The translations under genes and the position numbers were made by a program. A stretch of 64,000 bases of DNA from Planotetraspora phitsanulokensis. GTDB taxonomy: Bacteria > Actinomycetota > Actinomycetes > Streptosporangiales > Streptosporangiaceae. Location of the stretch: NCBI RefSeq assembly GCF_016863295.1, contig NZ_BOOP01000008.1, forward strand, positions 248,001 to 312,000, in the 5' to 3' direction. This document shows positions 35,465 through 45,475 of the stretch, piece after piece. The stretch's first letter is position 1; the number at the start of each line of letters is the position of its first letter. The notes under the pieces are model-generated. The model did not search any database. It was not told the DNA's origin and was given only the letters and a program-made list of their open reading frames with translations.

Positions 35465-35540
35465 CGCTGCTCCTGGGGAGATATTTCAGTGGACGTCCAG
35501 TCTCGCAAGACCGGAGTCAAGAGGTGGCTGGCGTTCCACA

Positions 35541-35546
35541 TAGCAT
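35541..35546 (+). promoter_or_regulatory. -10 box of ispH
   Basis: TAGCAT ends 6 nt before ATG 35553; AGGA between them is too close to serve as a normal ribosome site, so a leaderless or near-leaderless transcript is likely. Confidence 0.35.
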
Positions 35547-35552
35547 AGGAAC

Positions 35553-36518
35553 ATGGATTCAGAGACCCCTCGGGCCCGCCGTGTCCTGCTCGCCAAACCG
35601 CGCGGTTACTGCGCGGGAGTGGACCGCGCCGTCGAGGCGGTCGAGCGGGCGCTCGACCAGTACGGTGCCCCCGTCTACGTCCGCAAGCAGATCGTGCACA
35701 ACACCCACGTGGTGAAGCGGCTCGAGGCCAGAGGCGCGGTGTTCGTCGAGGACACCGAGCAGGTGCCCGAGGGCGCGATCGTGGTGTTCTCGGCCCACGG
35801 CGTCGCGCCCAGCGTCCACGACGAGGCCGCCGCACGCGGCCTCAAGACGATCGACGCGACCTGCCCGCTGGTGACCAAGGTCCACAACGAGGCGAAGCGG
35901 TTCGCCGCCAAGGACTACGACATCCTGCTCATCGGCCACGAGGGCCACGAGGAGGTCGAGGGGACCGCGGGAGAGGCGCCGCAGCACATCCAACTCGTCG
36001 ACGGGCTCGACGGCGTGGAGAGCGTCCAGGTCCGCGACCCGGAGAAGGTGGTCTGGCTCTCCCAGACGACCTTGTCGGTCGACGAGACCGAGGAGACCGT
36101 CTCCCGGCTGCGCGGTCGCTTCCCCAACCTGATCGACCCGCCGAGCGACGACATCTGCTACGCCACGTCGAACCGGCAGACGGCCGTCAAGGAGATCGCG
36201 GCCGAGTCCGAGCTGGTCATCGTGGTCGGCTCCACCAACTCCTCCAACTCCAAGCGCCTGGTCGAGGTGGCCAAGGACTACGGCGCCGGCGCCTCCTACC
36301 TCGTGGACGACGCCTCGTTCGTCAAGGAGGAGTGGCTCGACGGCGTGACCACCGTCGGCGTCACGAGCGGTGCGTCCGTCCCCGAGGAGCTGGTGGACGG
36401 CGTGCTGGCGCGGCTCGCGGAGTCCGGCTACATCGACGTGCAGGAGGTCGAGTCGGTCAAGGAGAGCATGCGGTTCGCCCTGCCGCACGAGCTGCGGCGC
36501 GATCTGCGCTCCGCCTGA
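35553..36518 (+). CDS. ispH: 4-hydroxy-3-methylbut-2-enyl diphosphate reductase
   Basis: A 321-residue iron-sulfur enzyme, the last step of the MEP isoprenoid pathway, producing IPP and DMAPP. The three cluster cysteines are at Cys20 (PRGYCAGV), Cys104 (DATCPLV) and Cys202 (DDICYATSN). Other motifs are [25 protein letters not shown] (catalytic Glu), [13 protein letters not shown] and [11 protein letters not shown]. It supplies the substrates used by the prenyl transferase at 3130. It diverges from the Rv1109c-like gene and is convergent with the DUF6542-like gene. The gene order is the same as at Rv1110. Confidence 0.96.
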   Translation: MDSETPRARRVLLAKPRGYCAGVDRAVEAVERALDQYGAPVYVRKQIVHNTHVVKRLEARGAVFVEDTEQVPEGAIVVFSAHGVAPSVHDEAAARGLKTIDATCPLVTKVHNEAKRFAAKDYDILLIGHEGHEEVEGTAGEAPQHIQLVDGLDGVESVQVRDPEKVVWLSQTTLSVDETEETVSRLRGRFPNLIDPPSDDICYATSNRQTAVKEIAAESELVIVVGSTNSSNSKRLVEVAKDYGAGASYLVDDASFVKEEWLDGVTTVGVTSGASVPEELVDGVLARLAESGYIDVQEVESVKESMRFALPHELRRDLRSA

Positions 36519-36542
36519 TCCCGGGCCCTGTCCTGGGCCGGC

Positions 36543-37040
36543 TCAGTCGTCGCTCGCCTTGCCGTACACGCGGGGCTCGAAGTAGCCCTCCGGCTCGGGC
36601 GCGTAGGTCCCCTCGCTGCTCTCCCGCTGCTTGGGGATGCCGGGGGTCTTGGCGGCGAGGTCGTGCCGGAGATCGCGGACGTTGTCGGGCAGGCCCCGTG
36701 GCCATGCGATGCCCAGCGCCAGGGCCGAGCCGCCGAACAGCCAGGGCGCTCCCGACGAGAACGCGGTGAACAGGCCGAGGCCGAGCGTCTGCAGCATCGA
36801 GTCGGCCCCGATCGACCGGATGATCTCGATGAACGTCGTGGCCGCGAAGAAGACCAGCGGCGGGGTGACGACCATCGGCAGCAGGTCGCGGGGCTGGACG
36901 AGGAGGGCGGCCCCTATGCAGCCGGCGACGAACGCCGGTCCGGGGAGGGAGACGATCTGCCCCAGGAGCGTGACGATGAAGAGCAGAGCGACGGCGCCAC
37001 GCGCCGTGAGCTTGAGCCTTGCCTGATCGGTGCCTGTCAT
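36543..37040 (-). CDS. DUF6542-like membrane protein (Rv1111c-like)
   Basis: A 165-residue protein with three to four hydrophobic segments (ALLFIVTLLGQIVSLPGPAF, CIGAALLVQPRDLLPMVVTPPLVFFAATTF, and TLGLGLFTAFSSGAPWLFGGSALALG, each described in part) followed by a hydrophilic tail of about 45 residues ending YFEPRVYGKASDD. The ARGAVALLF start and YxxRxYGK end resemble proteins found between ispH and ychF in other actinobacteria, here called DUF6542-like on synteny and pattern. The function is unknown. It lies 10 bp downstream of rmuC and is probably co-transcribed with it. Confidence 0.8.
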   Translation of the reverse strand: MTGTDQARLKLTARGAVALLFIVTLLGQIVSLPGPAFVAGCIGAALLVQPRDLLPMVVTPPLVFFAATTFIEIIRSIGADSMLQTLGLGLFTAFSSGAPWLFGGSALALGIAWPRGLPDNVRDLRHDLAAKTPGIPKQRESSEGTYAPEPEGYFEPRVYGKASDD

Positions 37041-37049
37041 GAGCCCCCC

Positions 37050-38363
37050 TTACGACAAGTCTCGCGTCAATTTACCGTTCTGGCGCGGGAATGGAGGGTG
37101 GCTTACCTGCTCTTCACCATCCACTTCCGGTATCCCGACGAGCCGGGGGACCTCCTCGACGAGTTCGGGCGAATTGAGTGGAGTGCTCACGAGGCCGAGG
37201 TCGTTCATCTTGCGCGCGCTGACGAGTACGCGGTTCTCCAGCGACCCCACGGTCTGGTTGTAGGCGACGACCGCCCTCGACAGGGCCTTGCCCATGCCGT
37301 CGACGTGCCGGCCGAGGTTGCCCAGTCGCTCGTACAGCTCCTTGCCGAGGTCGAAGACCGCCCGGGCGTTGTCGCTCAGCGCCGCCTGCTGCCAGGCGTA
37401 CTGGGCGGTGCGCAGCATCGTGATCAGCGTCGTGGGGGTCGCGATGTGCACGCGCCGTTTCATCGCGTACTCGAGCAGCGCGGGGTCGCGCTCCAGCGCG
37501 GGCGCGAGGAAGGCCTCTCCGGGGATGAACAGCACCATGAACTCGGGTGAAGGGCTGAACGCCTGCCAGTAGGTCTTGGCGGCCAGCCGGTCCACGTGCT
37601 CGCGCAGGTGGCGGGCGTGCGCGTCGAGCCGTGCCGAGACCAGATCGGGGTCGATCGCCTCGGCGGCCTCCAGATAGGCCGCCAGGGACACCTTGGAGTC
37701 GACGATGATGTTCTTGCCGCCGCTGAGCCGTACGACCATGTCGGGGCGGACGAGCCCGTCCCGGGTCGCGGCGCTCACCTGCTCGTCGAAGTCGCAGAAC
37801 CGGGCCATGCCGGCGATCTCGGCGACGCGGCGCAGCTGAAGCTCTCCCCAGCGGCCGCGAGCCTCGGGCCGCTGAAGAGCCCGCACGAGGGCCGTGGTCT
37901 GCGTCTTGAGCTGCTCCGAGCTCGATCTGACGAACTCCATCTGCTTGCTCAGCTCGGCGCGGGCGGCCCGCGATCCCGACTCGGTCTCCCTGAGCTGTTC
38001 CTCGACCCTCGCCAGCGTCTCCCTGAGCGGCGCGACGAGGCCCTCTACGGCCTGGCGCCGCTGATCGAGGTCGCCGGCGGCCTCGGCCCGGGTGGTGTTG
38101 AGCCGGTTCTCCGCGAGCTCGAGGAAGCGGAGGTTGGCGACGTCGAGCGCCCGTGCCGACAGGGCCTGGAACTTCTCGGGAAGCTGGGCCTCGACGTAGG
38201 CGATCCGCTCCTCGGCCGCCTGCGCCCGGGCCTGGGCCTCGGCCAGCCTGACGGCGGATTCGGCGGTCTCACGCGCCGTCCGGCTCCGCCCGAGCGTGAA
38301 ACCGACCACGAGTCCGGCGAGGAGCCCCACGGCCAGCCAGAGTGCGAGAGCCACGACATCCAC
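37050..38363 (-). CDS. rmuC: RmuC family DNA recombination protein
   Basis: A 437-residue protein with an N-terminal membrane anchor (about residues 5-24, ALALWLAVGLLAGLVVGFTL), a coiled-coil stretch (about 28-160, rich in Ala, Glu, Arg) and the RmuC nuclease-like domain (about 165-400): RGRWGELQLRRVAEIAGM, VRLSGGKNIIVDSKVSLAAY, PEFMVLFIPGEAFLAPAL and TLITMLRTAQYAW. RmuC limits inversion at short inverted repeats in E. coli, by an unclear mechanism. The start at 38363 keeps the anchor. It diverges from ychF by 122 bp. Confidence 0.92.
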   Translation of the reverse strand: MDVVALALWLAVGLLAGLVVGFTLGRSRTARETAESAVRLAEAQARAQAAEERIAYVEAQLPEKFQALSARALDVANLRFLELAENRLNTTRAEAAGDLDQRRQAVEGLVAPLRETLARVEEQLRETESGSRAARAELSKQMEFVRSSSEQLKTQTTALVRALQRPEARGRWGELQLRRVAEIAGMARFCDFDEQVSAATRDGLVRPDMVVRLSGGKNIIVDSKVSLAAYLEAAEAIDPDLVSARLDAHARHLREHVDRLAAKTYWQAFSPSPEFMVLFIPGEAFLAPALERDPALLEYAMKRRVHIATPTTLITMLRTAQYAWQQAALSDNARAVFDLGKELYERLGNLGRHVDGMGKALSRAVVAYNQTVGSLENRVLVSARKMNDLGLVSTPLNSPELVEEVPRLVGIPEVDGEEQVSHPPFPRQNGKLTRDLS

Positions 38364-38471
38364 GGTCTGGATGATCCCAGGTTGTCCCTTCCATGACGTG
38401 GAGGCGCGCGCATCCGGGCGCGCCCGCGGGCGCGCTGAAGCGCTGATGTCCTGCTCACCGGCGGAGGCCCG

Positions 38472-38477
38472 TAAACT
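38472..38477 (+). promoter_or_regulatory. -10 box of ychF
   Basis: TAAACT ends 8 nt before GTG 38486 with no ribosome site between them, consistent with a leaderless transcript. Confidence 0.4.
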
Positions 38478-38485
38478 CGGCGAAC

Positions 38486-39574
<1,089 letters not shown>

Positions 39575-39948
39575 AACGGCCCCGTCCGCACAGGTCAGAC
39601 GTTCGGGTTGTCGTCCTGGGGCACATCGCCCCCAGGCGAGCCCAGCAGCCCACCTCGTCCGCCGCAAGCCCGGCTGTGACCGTTGGCGTCCCCTCACCGT
39701 GGAAGGTTCACAGGCGAAGGGACACGTCGAGCCGGGCTTGTACGTCCGTCACCGGCCCGCTGCCGCCTCGCGGTCCGGGTCGATGGCGGACGGGACGGAC
39801 AGTCGGGCGTACGCGAGCTTGCGAGCCCCACGCACCCAGACAATCACTCCGTGAAGAAGAAGATGGCTGCCCGTTGCAGGCCCGTACGGTCGCCGGCTTC
39901 CGCCGCAGCAGGCTCGTGCCGTTCGGTCGGCGATAAGCCGGTGGGGCC
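39575..39948. other. 374-base convergent intergenic region without a recognised gene
   Basis: This stretch lies between the ychF stop and the minus-strand lepB stop. It has open frames on the plus strand (for example 39683-39976, containing VKKKMAARCRP) but no ribosome site, domain or even codon bias. A short dyad near 39641-39660 was not convincing as a terminator. It may be a decayed insert; no inverted ends or target duplication were found. Confidence 0.35.
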
Positions 39949-40668
39949 TCAGGATTTGGCGTGCAGGGCCGGCTGAGCGAACGTGGCGGGAATCGGGAGC
40001 ACCGTTGCACGATCAAATGGCCAGACAATGGCGAAGGCACGTCCGATCACCTTCTCGATGGGGATCGTGCCGCCGCCCGGGTCCTCCGTGTGACGCCTGG
40101 AGTCGTATGAATCGGATCGGTGGTCGCCCATGACCCACAGGCGGTCCTTCGGCACGGTGATCTCGAAGGTCTGATCGGAGGGGACATCGCCGGGATGCAC
40201 GTAGGGTTCGTCGATCGCGGTGCCGTTGACAGTGACCCGCCCCTTGGAGTCGCAGCACTTCACTGTGTCGCCCGGTATGCCGATGACGCGTTTGATGTAG
40301 TCCGTGTCACCGGGAACGATGCCGAATTGAACGCCCATCCAGTGGAATGCACGACCGATCGGGTTGCCGGGGTCCTCGTACTCGATCTCGGGGTCCCAGG
40401 AGTCGACACCGGAGAAGACGATGATGTCGCCGCGTTCGATGTCCCGGACGCGGTAGACAAGCTTGTTCACCAGGACGCGATCGTTGACGAGGAGAGTGTT
40501 CTCCATCGACCCCGATGGGATGTAGAACGCCTGGACCACGAACGACTTGATCAGCAACGCCAGAACCAGGGCGATGACGACGAGGCCGGGAAGTTCCAAG
40601 AAGAACGAACCCTTCTTGCCCCTGCGCCCCGTGTCGGTCTGCTGGGTGTCTTCCGCGATCACGTTCAC
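39949..40668 (-). CDS. lepB: signal peptidase I
   Basis: A 239-residue membrane protease that removes signal peptides outside the cytoplasmic membrane. One N-terminal transmembrane segment (about residues 27-48, ELPGLVVIALVLALLIKSFVVQAF, described in part) is followed by box B FYIPSGSMENTL with the catalytic Ser, box C LVNDRVLVNKLVY, box D DYIKRVIGIPGDTV with the catalytic Lys, and box E VMGDHRSDSYDSRRH. All are complete. Two adjacent Cys (VKCCDSKG) sit in the external domain. The GTG start at 40668 gives a short charged cytosolic head. The gene stands alone; its other family copies, common in actinomycetes, are not in this window. Confidence 0.95.
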   Translation of the reverse strand: MNVIAEDTQQTDTGRRGKKGSFFLELPGLVVIALVLALLIKSFVVQAFYIPSGSMENTLLVNDRVLVNKLVYRVRDIERGDIIVFSGVDSWDPEIEYEDPGNPIGRAFHWMGVQFGIVPGDTDYIKRVIGIPGDTVKCCDSKGRVTVNGTAIDEPYVHPGDVPSDQTFEITVPKDRLWVMGDHRSDSYDSRRHTEDPGGGTIPIEKVIGRAFAIVWPFDRATVLPIPATFAQPALHAKS

Positions 40669-40890
40669 CTCGTCCCGTTAGGGGCGCTAAGCACCGAGTT
40701 GTGATCTTACTTACCTCTCCCTGCTCGCTACCAGCAGCCCGCTGGGGTGCGTACGGGGCACAGGTCACCGCTGACCGCCCAAGCTCTGCGCGGACCGCCC
40801 GTCATGTCGCCCTGCCCGCTCGTGCCGATGACAGCGCCGTCTCAGCAAACCAGTGGCGCGGCGATGGGCTTGATCGTCAGGATCGCGTCC

Positions 40891-41532
40891 ATGCTTGCTG
40901 ATCTATGGCCCCAGTACGGTCTGACCATTTTCACCCCTCGACTCGAGCTTCGTCTGCCTCGTGAAGAGGAACTGGCTGAGCTTGCTCACCTCGCCGGCAG
41001 GGGCGTGCACCGCGCGGACGAGCGTCCGTTCCTGACGCCTTGGCCCGACGGCAGCCCCGAGGATCGGGCCCGGTTCGTTCTGCAGGCACATTGGGGCCGG
41101 CTTGGAGACTGGAGCGTGGCAGCGTGGCGGCTCGGGCTGGGGGTCTTTCATCAGGGACACCCGCTTGGCATGGTCACGCTTCGAGCGCGTGACTTCCCGG
41201 TCGTTCGGGAGGTCACGACATCCGCATGGCTGGGAATCGAACACCAGGGCAAGGGCTACGGAACCGAGGCTCGGATCGGCCTGCTGACACTGGCCTTCGA
41301 CCACCTCGGCGCACGTGCCGCACGCTCCGAGGCGTTCCAGGACAACCACGCCTCTCAGGGCGTGTCCCGCAAGCTCGGCTATGAGCACGACGGCATCTCC
41401 GTTGATGCCCGCGGCGACGAAGCCGTCGTCTCGGACCGCCTACGGCTTACCCGGGAAAAGTGGACTCAGGAGAAGCGGGCCGCGGTGAGGGTGGACGGGA
41501 TGGCGGCTTGTCGGCCGATGTTCGGCCTCTGA
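40891..41532 (+). CDS. GNAT-family N-acetyltransferase (RimJ/RimL type)
   Basis: A 213-residue acetyltransferase. The start MLADLWPQYGLTIFTPRLELRLP is typical of this group, so ATG 40891 is chosen; upstream in-frame ATGs (40864 and earlier) add an unconserved head and have no better ribosome site. The acetyl-CoA site is around residues 118-135: TTSAWLGIEHQGKGYGTEAR, then LTLAFDHLGARAARSEAFQDNHASQGVSRKLGYEHDG, the C-terminal half of the fold (described in part). The substrate is unknown; the group acetylates protein N-termini or small amines. Confidence 0.85.
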   Translation: MLADLWPQYGLTIFTPRLELRLPREEELAELAHLAGRGVHRADERPFLTPWPDGSPEDRARFVLQAHWGRLGDWSVAAWRLGLGVFHQGHPLGMVTLRARDFPVVREVTTSAWLGIEHQGKGYGTEARIGLLTLAFDHLGARAARSEAFQDNHASQGVSRKLGYEHDGISVDARGDEAVVSDRLRLTREKWTQEKRAAVRVDGMAACRPMFGL

Positions 41533-41793
41533 CAGTGAACCGCTCACGCGGGGAGTCGCACTCGGGCATCACTGTCCGGCCTCCCGCTTGGGCCTGTCCC
41601 CGCCTGTCCCGGCTGCGCAGCCGACTCCGTAGTGGTCGGTGCAGTCGCGGTCGTGGCGTATCCCCAGCCCGCGTGGCGCGATCTTTTTCGGCCTGTGTCG
41701 TCGTGAGATAAAGGGCCTGAGACGCTCGGCACCGGTCGCACTGCGCGAACGGGTGCGGGAAGGGTCGAGGATCGTGTGCCGGATGGAGGGTGA

Positions 41794-42510
41794 ATGGAGA
41801 CGAGCCCGCCCGGCGAGGAGTACCTGCTGATCACCGGCAAGGACCGGCCGTTCCCGAGCGTCGTGATCCTCAGTCTGACCGTGGCTGTCCTCGCCAGCGG
41901 GTGCCTGGCGCTCTGGTGGGTCTCACGGCATCTTCACGGATTCGCCCTCGGCTTGGCCTACTCGGTGGGAGGTCTGCTTCTCCTGCTGGTGTTGTGGGTG
42001 GTAGTCGGCCACGTGGAGCTCCTCATGAATTGGGCATATTGGCGGCGGCGGGGGGTGCCGGCGATGCGGCTGACTCCTGCGGGCCTGGACTACAGCAGCG
42101 CCTTCACCGGCACGTTTCCGCTCAACGTTCCGTGGGGCCTGGTTGAGGGTTGCGGCTACCGGCCGGATGGCGACGGACATCTTTTCTGGTGCGTCGACCT
42201 TCACCCTGCCGCCGTCATGGAGGCGGTGCCCGCCTCGATCTACGTGAGGCCTGTCTCCCCGGACCGCGCCCGGGAGGTCGCTGAGAAACTGGCCCGGGCC
42301 GCCGCTGCGGATGGTGAGCACGTCGATGTCGACATGCTTTCGCACGAGTTGGCGTTCGGTACGCCGGTGGCCATCAACCTCCACCGGGTCCATGGCGTAT
42401 CACTGGCGGAAGTCGACGAAAAGCTCCGGGAATGGACGCGCGGGCGGTGCTCGTTCCGGGGCACACCCGACGACCAGGCTTCTTCTGATCCGTCGGCCGA
42501 GGGGCGGTAG
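41794..42510 (+). CDS. unknown two-segment membrane protein
   Basis: A 238-residue protein not matched to a family. It has two hydrophobic segments near the N-terminus (about residues 22-43, SVVILSLTVAVLASGCLALWW, and 50-71, ALGLAYSVGGLLLLLVLWVVV, each described in part), then a cytosolic domain of about 160 residues with LTPAGLDYSSAFTGTFPLNVPWGLVEGCGY, resembling PH-like bacterial domains that follow two membrane helices, and an Asp/Ser-rich end. ATG 41794 follows GGAGGGTGA. Neighbours (acetyltransferase, methyltransferase) suggest no common pathway. Confidence 0.75.
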   Translation: METSPPGEEYLLITGKDRPFPSVVILSLTVAVLASGCLALWWVSRHLHGFALGLAYSVGGLLLLLVLWVVVGHVELLMNWAYWRRRGVPAMRLTPAGLDYSSAFTGTFPLNVPWGLVEGCGYRPDGDGHLFWCVDLHPAAVMEAVPASIYVRPVSPDRAREVAEKLARAAAADGEHVDVDMLSHELAFGTPVAINLHRVHGVSLAEVDEKLREWTRGRCSFRGTPDDQASSDPSAEGR

Positions 42511-42563
42511 TTACACGCCGGCGCTGCGAGCTCCACGCCGAGGTCGGCTGAGCCGCTGATGGT

Positions 42564-43220
42564 TCAGCGCCGGCGCCAGACCAGGGTGTAGCGCCAGAAC
42601 AGCCGTCGGCGCAGCCGTGCACCAGGTAGCACGCTGCGGGCCTCGCGAACGATGTCGGGGAAGCTCATGGTCGCCGGTCGGGTCGGGGCGGTCATCGAGT
42701 CCGGCCGCGGTGCGCTGCGGCCCTTGTTCTTGATCCAGGCCATGGCGACATTCGACGGAATGGCGGCGGCGCCGAGCAGGTGATCGCCGGGAGTCTGTGC
42801 CTGGGCGAGACCGACGACGACCAGGGTCCCGCCGGGCGCTAGGTGCCGGCGGAAGACGGTGAGAGCATCGCTGAACGGCATGTGGTGGATGGTGGCGACA
42901 CAGGTGATGACGTCGTGGGGGCCGGGCGGCATCTCGCGCAGCGCGTCTGCGACGGTGAAGGTCACCGGGACGGCCGGCGGCGTGAGCTCCCGCGCCCGGG
43001 TGACGATCGCGGGGTCCACGTCCACACCGTGCACCGTCCTGGCTCGCGAGGTCAGGAGCCTGGCCAGGTCACCGCTGCCGCATCCGACGTCCAGAGCGCT
43101 GTCGAGGCTTCTTGGGAGCTGCCGCAGGATCCATCGGTGGTAGTGGGCGTTGTGGTCCCAGGGGTGAGCCGCATGGAACCGGTCGAGTGCCCGAAGGATG
43201 CGAGGCGGCAGTGTCGTCAT
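42564..43220 (-). CDS. class I SAM-dependent methyltransferase
   Basis: A 218-residue methyltransferase. Motif I is SALDVGCGSGDLARLL (about residues 41-56), followed by VHGVDVDPAIVTRA (motif II acidic end), FTVADALREMP, ITCVATIHHMPF and LAPGGTLVVVGL. The C-terminal part is basic (RRRLFWRYTLVWRRR). ATG 43220 is preferred over an upstream ATG at 43256 because it gives a normal head MTTLPPRILRALDRFHAAHP. The N-terminal DHNAHYHRWILRQLP pattern occurs in small-molecule methyltransferases of actinomycetes; the substrate is unknown. Confidence 0.88.
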   Translation of the reverse strand: MTTLPPRILRALDRFHAAHPWDHNAHYHRWILRQLPRSLDSALDVGCGSGDLARLLTSRARTVHGVDVDPAIVTRARELTPPAVPVTFTVADALREMPPGPHDVITCVATIHHMPFSDALTVFRRHLAPGGTLVVVGLAQAQTPGDHLLGAAAIPSNVAMAWIKNKGRSAPRPDSMTAPTRPATMSFPDIVREARSVLPGARLRRRLFWRYTLVWRRR

Positions 43221-43319
43221 GGCGCGAGTCCACCCTTCTGTCGTCCGTGACATCACCGTCGGGGAACCGGATCCGGATGGGGAGATCGGTGCTCCGGCCT
43301 CGGTTCGACGGGGCCGCGG

Positions 43320-43799
43320 TCACCCTCGGGTGTGCTGCAACCGGCCGACGAACGCGGCGAACTCCTCCCGCTGCTCCTCGGTCATCGGGCCCTTCGGGAT
43401 CGTGACGGCCTGGTACTTGCCGAACATGATGTACCAGACCTCGGGGGTCTCGACGACGCGACCGAGGCCGGCCCACCGGAACCGCGACTCGGCGAGCGGG
43501 TAGGTCACGATGGCCCACTCGTCGTCCAGAGTCACGTGAAATCCGTGCTTGAGGACGTCGGGCACCCCCCGCATCGACCGGGCCACCGCGATCGGTGCGA
43601 CCGCGACCACGAACAGCAGTCCGAGGATCATGGCCAGGTGGGCGATCGGGTCCGAGGGATCCATTGCCACCAGGACGAGGCCGAGGACGACCAGTACTCC
43701 ACCCATGATGCGGATGAATTTCAGCTGCGGACGGAGGAGGAACTTGACTGTCCGACGCAGCAGTTTCTCGTCGTGGGGGACCGACACGGAAATTCGCAC
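43320..43799 (-). CDS. YcxB-like membrane protein
   Basis: A 159-residue protein with two central hydrophobic segments (about residues 31-46, IMGGVLVVLGLVLVAM, and 53-72, HLAMILGLLFVVAVAPIAVA) and a C-terminal PH-like domain: LKHGFHVTLDDEWAIVTYPLAESRFRWAGLGRVVETPEVWYI (described in part) then KYQAVTIPKGPMTEEQREEFAAFV. This is the layout of the YcxB family, whose function is unknown. GTG 43799 is the start. A perfect dyad (43842-43860) lies 42 bp upstream. It is 99 bp upstream of the methyltransferase gene on the same strand. Confidence 0.82.
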   Translation of the reverse strand: MRISVSVPHDEKLLRRTVKFLLRPQLKFIRIMGGVLVVLGLVLVAMDPSDPIAHLAMILGLLFVVAVAPIAVARSMRGVPDVLKHGFHVTLDDEWAIVTYPLAESRFRWAGLGRVVETPEVWYIMFGKYQAVTIPKGPMTEEQREEFAAFVGRLQHTRG

Positions 43800-44405
43800 C
43801 GTCGCATCCTAGGTCGACCGCGGGCGGGGAAATGTCCCGACCCAGGTCGGTGTGACCTGGTCGAGCGCGTGTCGGCCGCCTGGCGGACCCGGAATGTCGC
43901 GAAGGACGCCCTGGGGGCCGCAACCGAGGGAGAGCTCCCTGTGCCAGGCCGCCCGCGCTCACGGCCGTGCCCACACCGTCGGGGCGCGGGCGGGCACAAG
44001 ACACCGTGAACTTTGGGCAACGAACGGCCACCGGACATACGGCCGGAGGGCCGCGCGTCCCCGGGACGCGCTCATGCCCGGGCCGGCCGGACGGCGGTGG
44101 GAGTCCGGGTGCAACGTCTGCGTCGATACGTCTCTGAGCTGCGAAGACAGCAATACGTGGCGGTTAGGTAATCGATGTCCGCGCTGGCCAGGCGTAACGT
44201 GCTTTCCCGCGGAGCGGTCAGGCGTGGGGTCGTCTCATCGGAAAGTAGACCTGGTTTGCTCGGTCACGGCGATGCTTGCACCATGGGCGTGGCTTTCCTG
44301 GAAGAATTGGCGAGACCGCTAGGGTGAATACTTCAATGCGGCTAACCAGATCGAGAGTAAGACGACACCGCGCCAGCCGGGGGGATCGGCGCGAGCGGAG
44401 GCGTG
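43800..44405. other. 606-base intergenic region upstream of the secretion operon
   Basis: No convincing gene was seen. An open frame at 43852-44322 on the plus strand lacks codon bias and a domain. The region holds the dyad CCAGGTC-GGTGT-GACCTGG (43842-43860) nearest the YcxB-like gene, and becomes less GC-rich near 44130-44360. TAGGGT at 44320-44325 could be a -10 element for the operon, but no good -35 was found. GGAGG at 44397-44401 is the ribosome site of the first secretion gene. Confidence 0.5.
43842..43860. promoter_or_regulatory. 7-bp inverted repeat upstream of the YcxB-like gene
   Basis: CCAGGTC and GACCTGG are perfect arms around GGTGT. The position 42 bp before the GTG of the minus-strand YcxB-like gene suits an operator, but no regulator is linked. 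Confidence 0.3.
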
Positions 44406-45425
44406 ATGGCTCGCAGGTCAACCGTCCAGCAGGATCCGCGGATCGCTGGCGACCCCGAGTCGTACCCTCTGGAGGGCCCTGATCGGGTGACGGCATCGCG
44501 TGGGACCTCCTCCCGGCGCGGAGGCTGGGGCGGCGGCGGGGGCCGCTGGCTCGTGTGGGCGGGACGCGTAGTCCTCTGGGCGCTCATCATCGTGATCGTC
44601 GTCAACGGCGTCCGCGCGCCATTCGAGCGGCTGACTCAGAACGGCGCCGCGCCGCAGTCGCAGGCGAACTCGACGTCGAATGATTTCAATTTCCCCGTGA
44701 CCCAGGCCGCCGCATTCGCCAATCAGTTCGCCGCCGTCTATTTGAATTACGACGCCACCAACGCGCAACAAAGAGCGGAACGGCTGAAGGCTTTTCTGCC
44801 CGATGGGGCGGACGAGCAGTTCGGCTGGAACGGTTATGGGCGTATGACGGCCGGCGCGTTTCAGTTCTCTGGCATTCAGGTGAACGACGAGCACGACGCC
44901 GTCGTCACGGTCGCCTATCAGACCAGCGGATACCGCGGGCTGCTGTCGGTTCCGATCTACAACGAGGACGGTCGTTTCGTCGTGTCGGGCCAGCCCGGAC
45001 TGTTGCCCGCTCCCGCCCTGCCGGGGTTCCCCCAGGTCTCCGGCCCGTCGCGGGACTCGGCGACGGAAGCGGAACTCCGTCCGCAGGTCGAGGGCTTCTT
45101 CAAGGCGTTCGCGGCGGGCAACCAGGTCGATCTGCAGCGGTATGTCGCGAGCGGCGATTCGATCGAGGGCTTCAACGGGGAGTTCACCCTGGCTCAGCTC
45201 AAGGACCTCGTCGTGCCGGAAGGTGAGGCGAACACCAGGGTGGTCACCGCTGTGGTCGTGTGGGCCGTCTCGTCGAACGGGACGGACGCCGTCTCGACCT
45301 CCGGGCAGAACGACCCGGCCGTCCAGCCCGGCGGCCTCGAGCAGGCCTACCGACTGACCATGGAGAAGCAGGGCGGCAAGTGGTTCGTCCAGCAGGTCCA
45401 GGGCGCGGGCCGGTCCGTGGGGTAG
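44406..45425 (+). CDS. TcpC-like conjugal transfer protein (VirB8/NTF2 fold)
   Basis: A 339-residue protein with a Gly/Arg-rich cytosolic head, one transmembrane helix (about residues 48-66, WLVWAGRVVLWALIIVIVV) and two exported NTF2-like domains (about 90-200 and 205-335), the layout of TcpC/VirB8 proteins that scaffold conjugation channels. Recognisable blocks are AAAFANQFAAVYLNYDATN at the first domain start, YRGLLSVPIYNEDGRFVV, and VEGFFKAFAAGNQVDLQRYV at the second. ATG 44406 after GGAGG is preferred to GTG 44403. It is the first gene of the seven-gene operon. Confidence 0.85.
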   Translation: MARRSTVQQDPRIAGDPESYPLEGPDRVTASRGTSSRRGGWGGGGGRWLVWAGRVVLWALIIVIVVNGVRAPFERLTQNGAAPQSQANSTSNDFNFPVTQAAAFANQFAAVYLNYDATNAQQRAERLKAFLPDGADEQFGWNGYGRMTAGAFQFSGIQVNDEHDAVVTVAYQTSGYRGLLSVPIYNEDGRFVVSGQPGLLPAPALPGFPQVSGPSRDSATEAELRPQVEGFFKAFAAGNQVDLQRYVASGDSIEGFNGEFTLAQLKDLVVPEGEANTRVVTAVVVWAVSSNGTDAVSTSGQNDPAVQPGGLEQAYRLTMEKQGGKWFVQQVQGAGRSVG

Positions 45426-45475
45426 CGCATGCCCGGCCGTGACATCGCTGATCCATACCCCCGGGAGGGCGAGAA

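Noticed and set aside
36519-36542. Terminator between ispH and the DUF6542-like gene
   Set aside because: Only a 5-bp GGCCC/GGGCC stem without a T-tract could be drawn.
43852-44322. Possible gene upstream of the secretion operon
   Set aside because: No domain, poor third-position bias, no ribosome site and odd Trp/Cys/Arg content.
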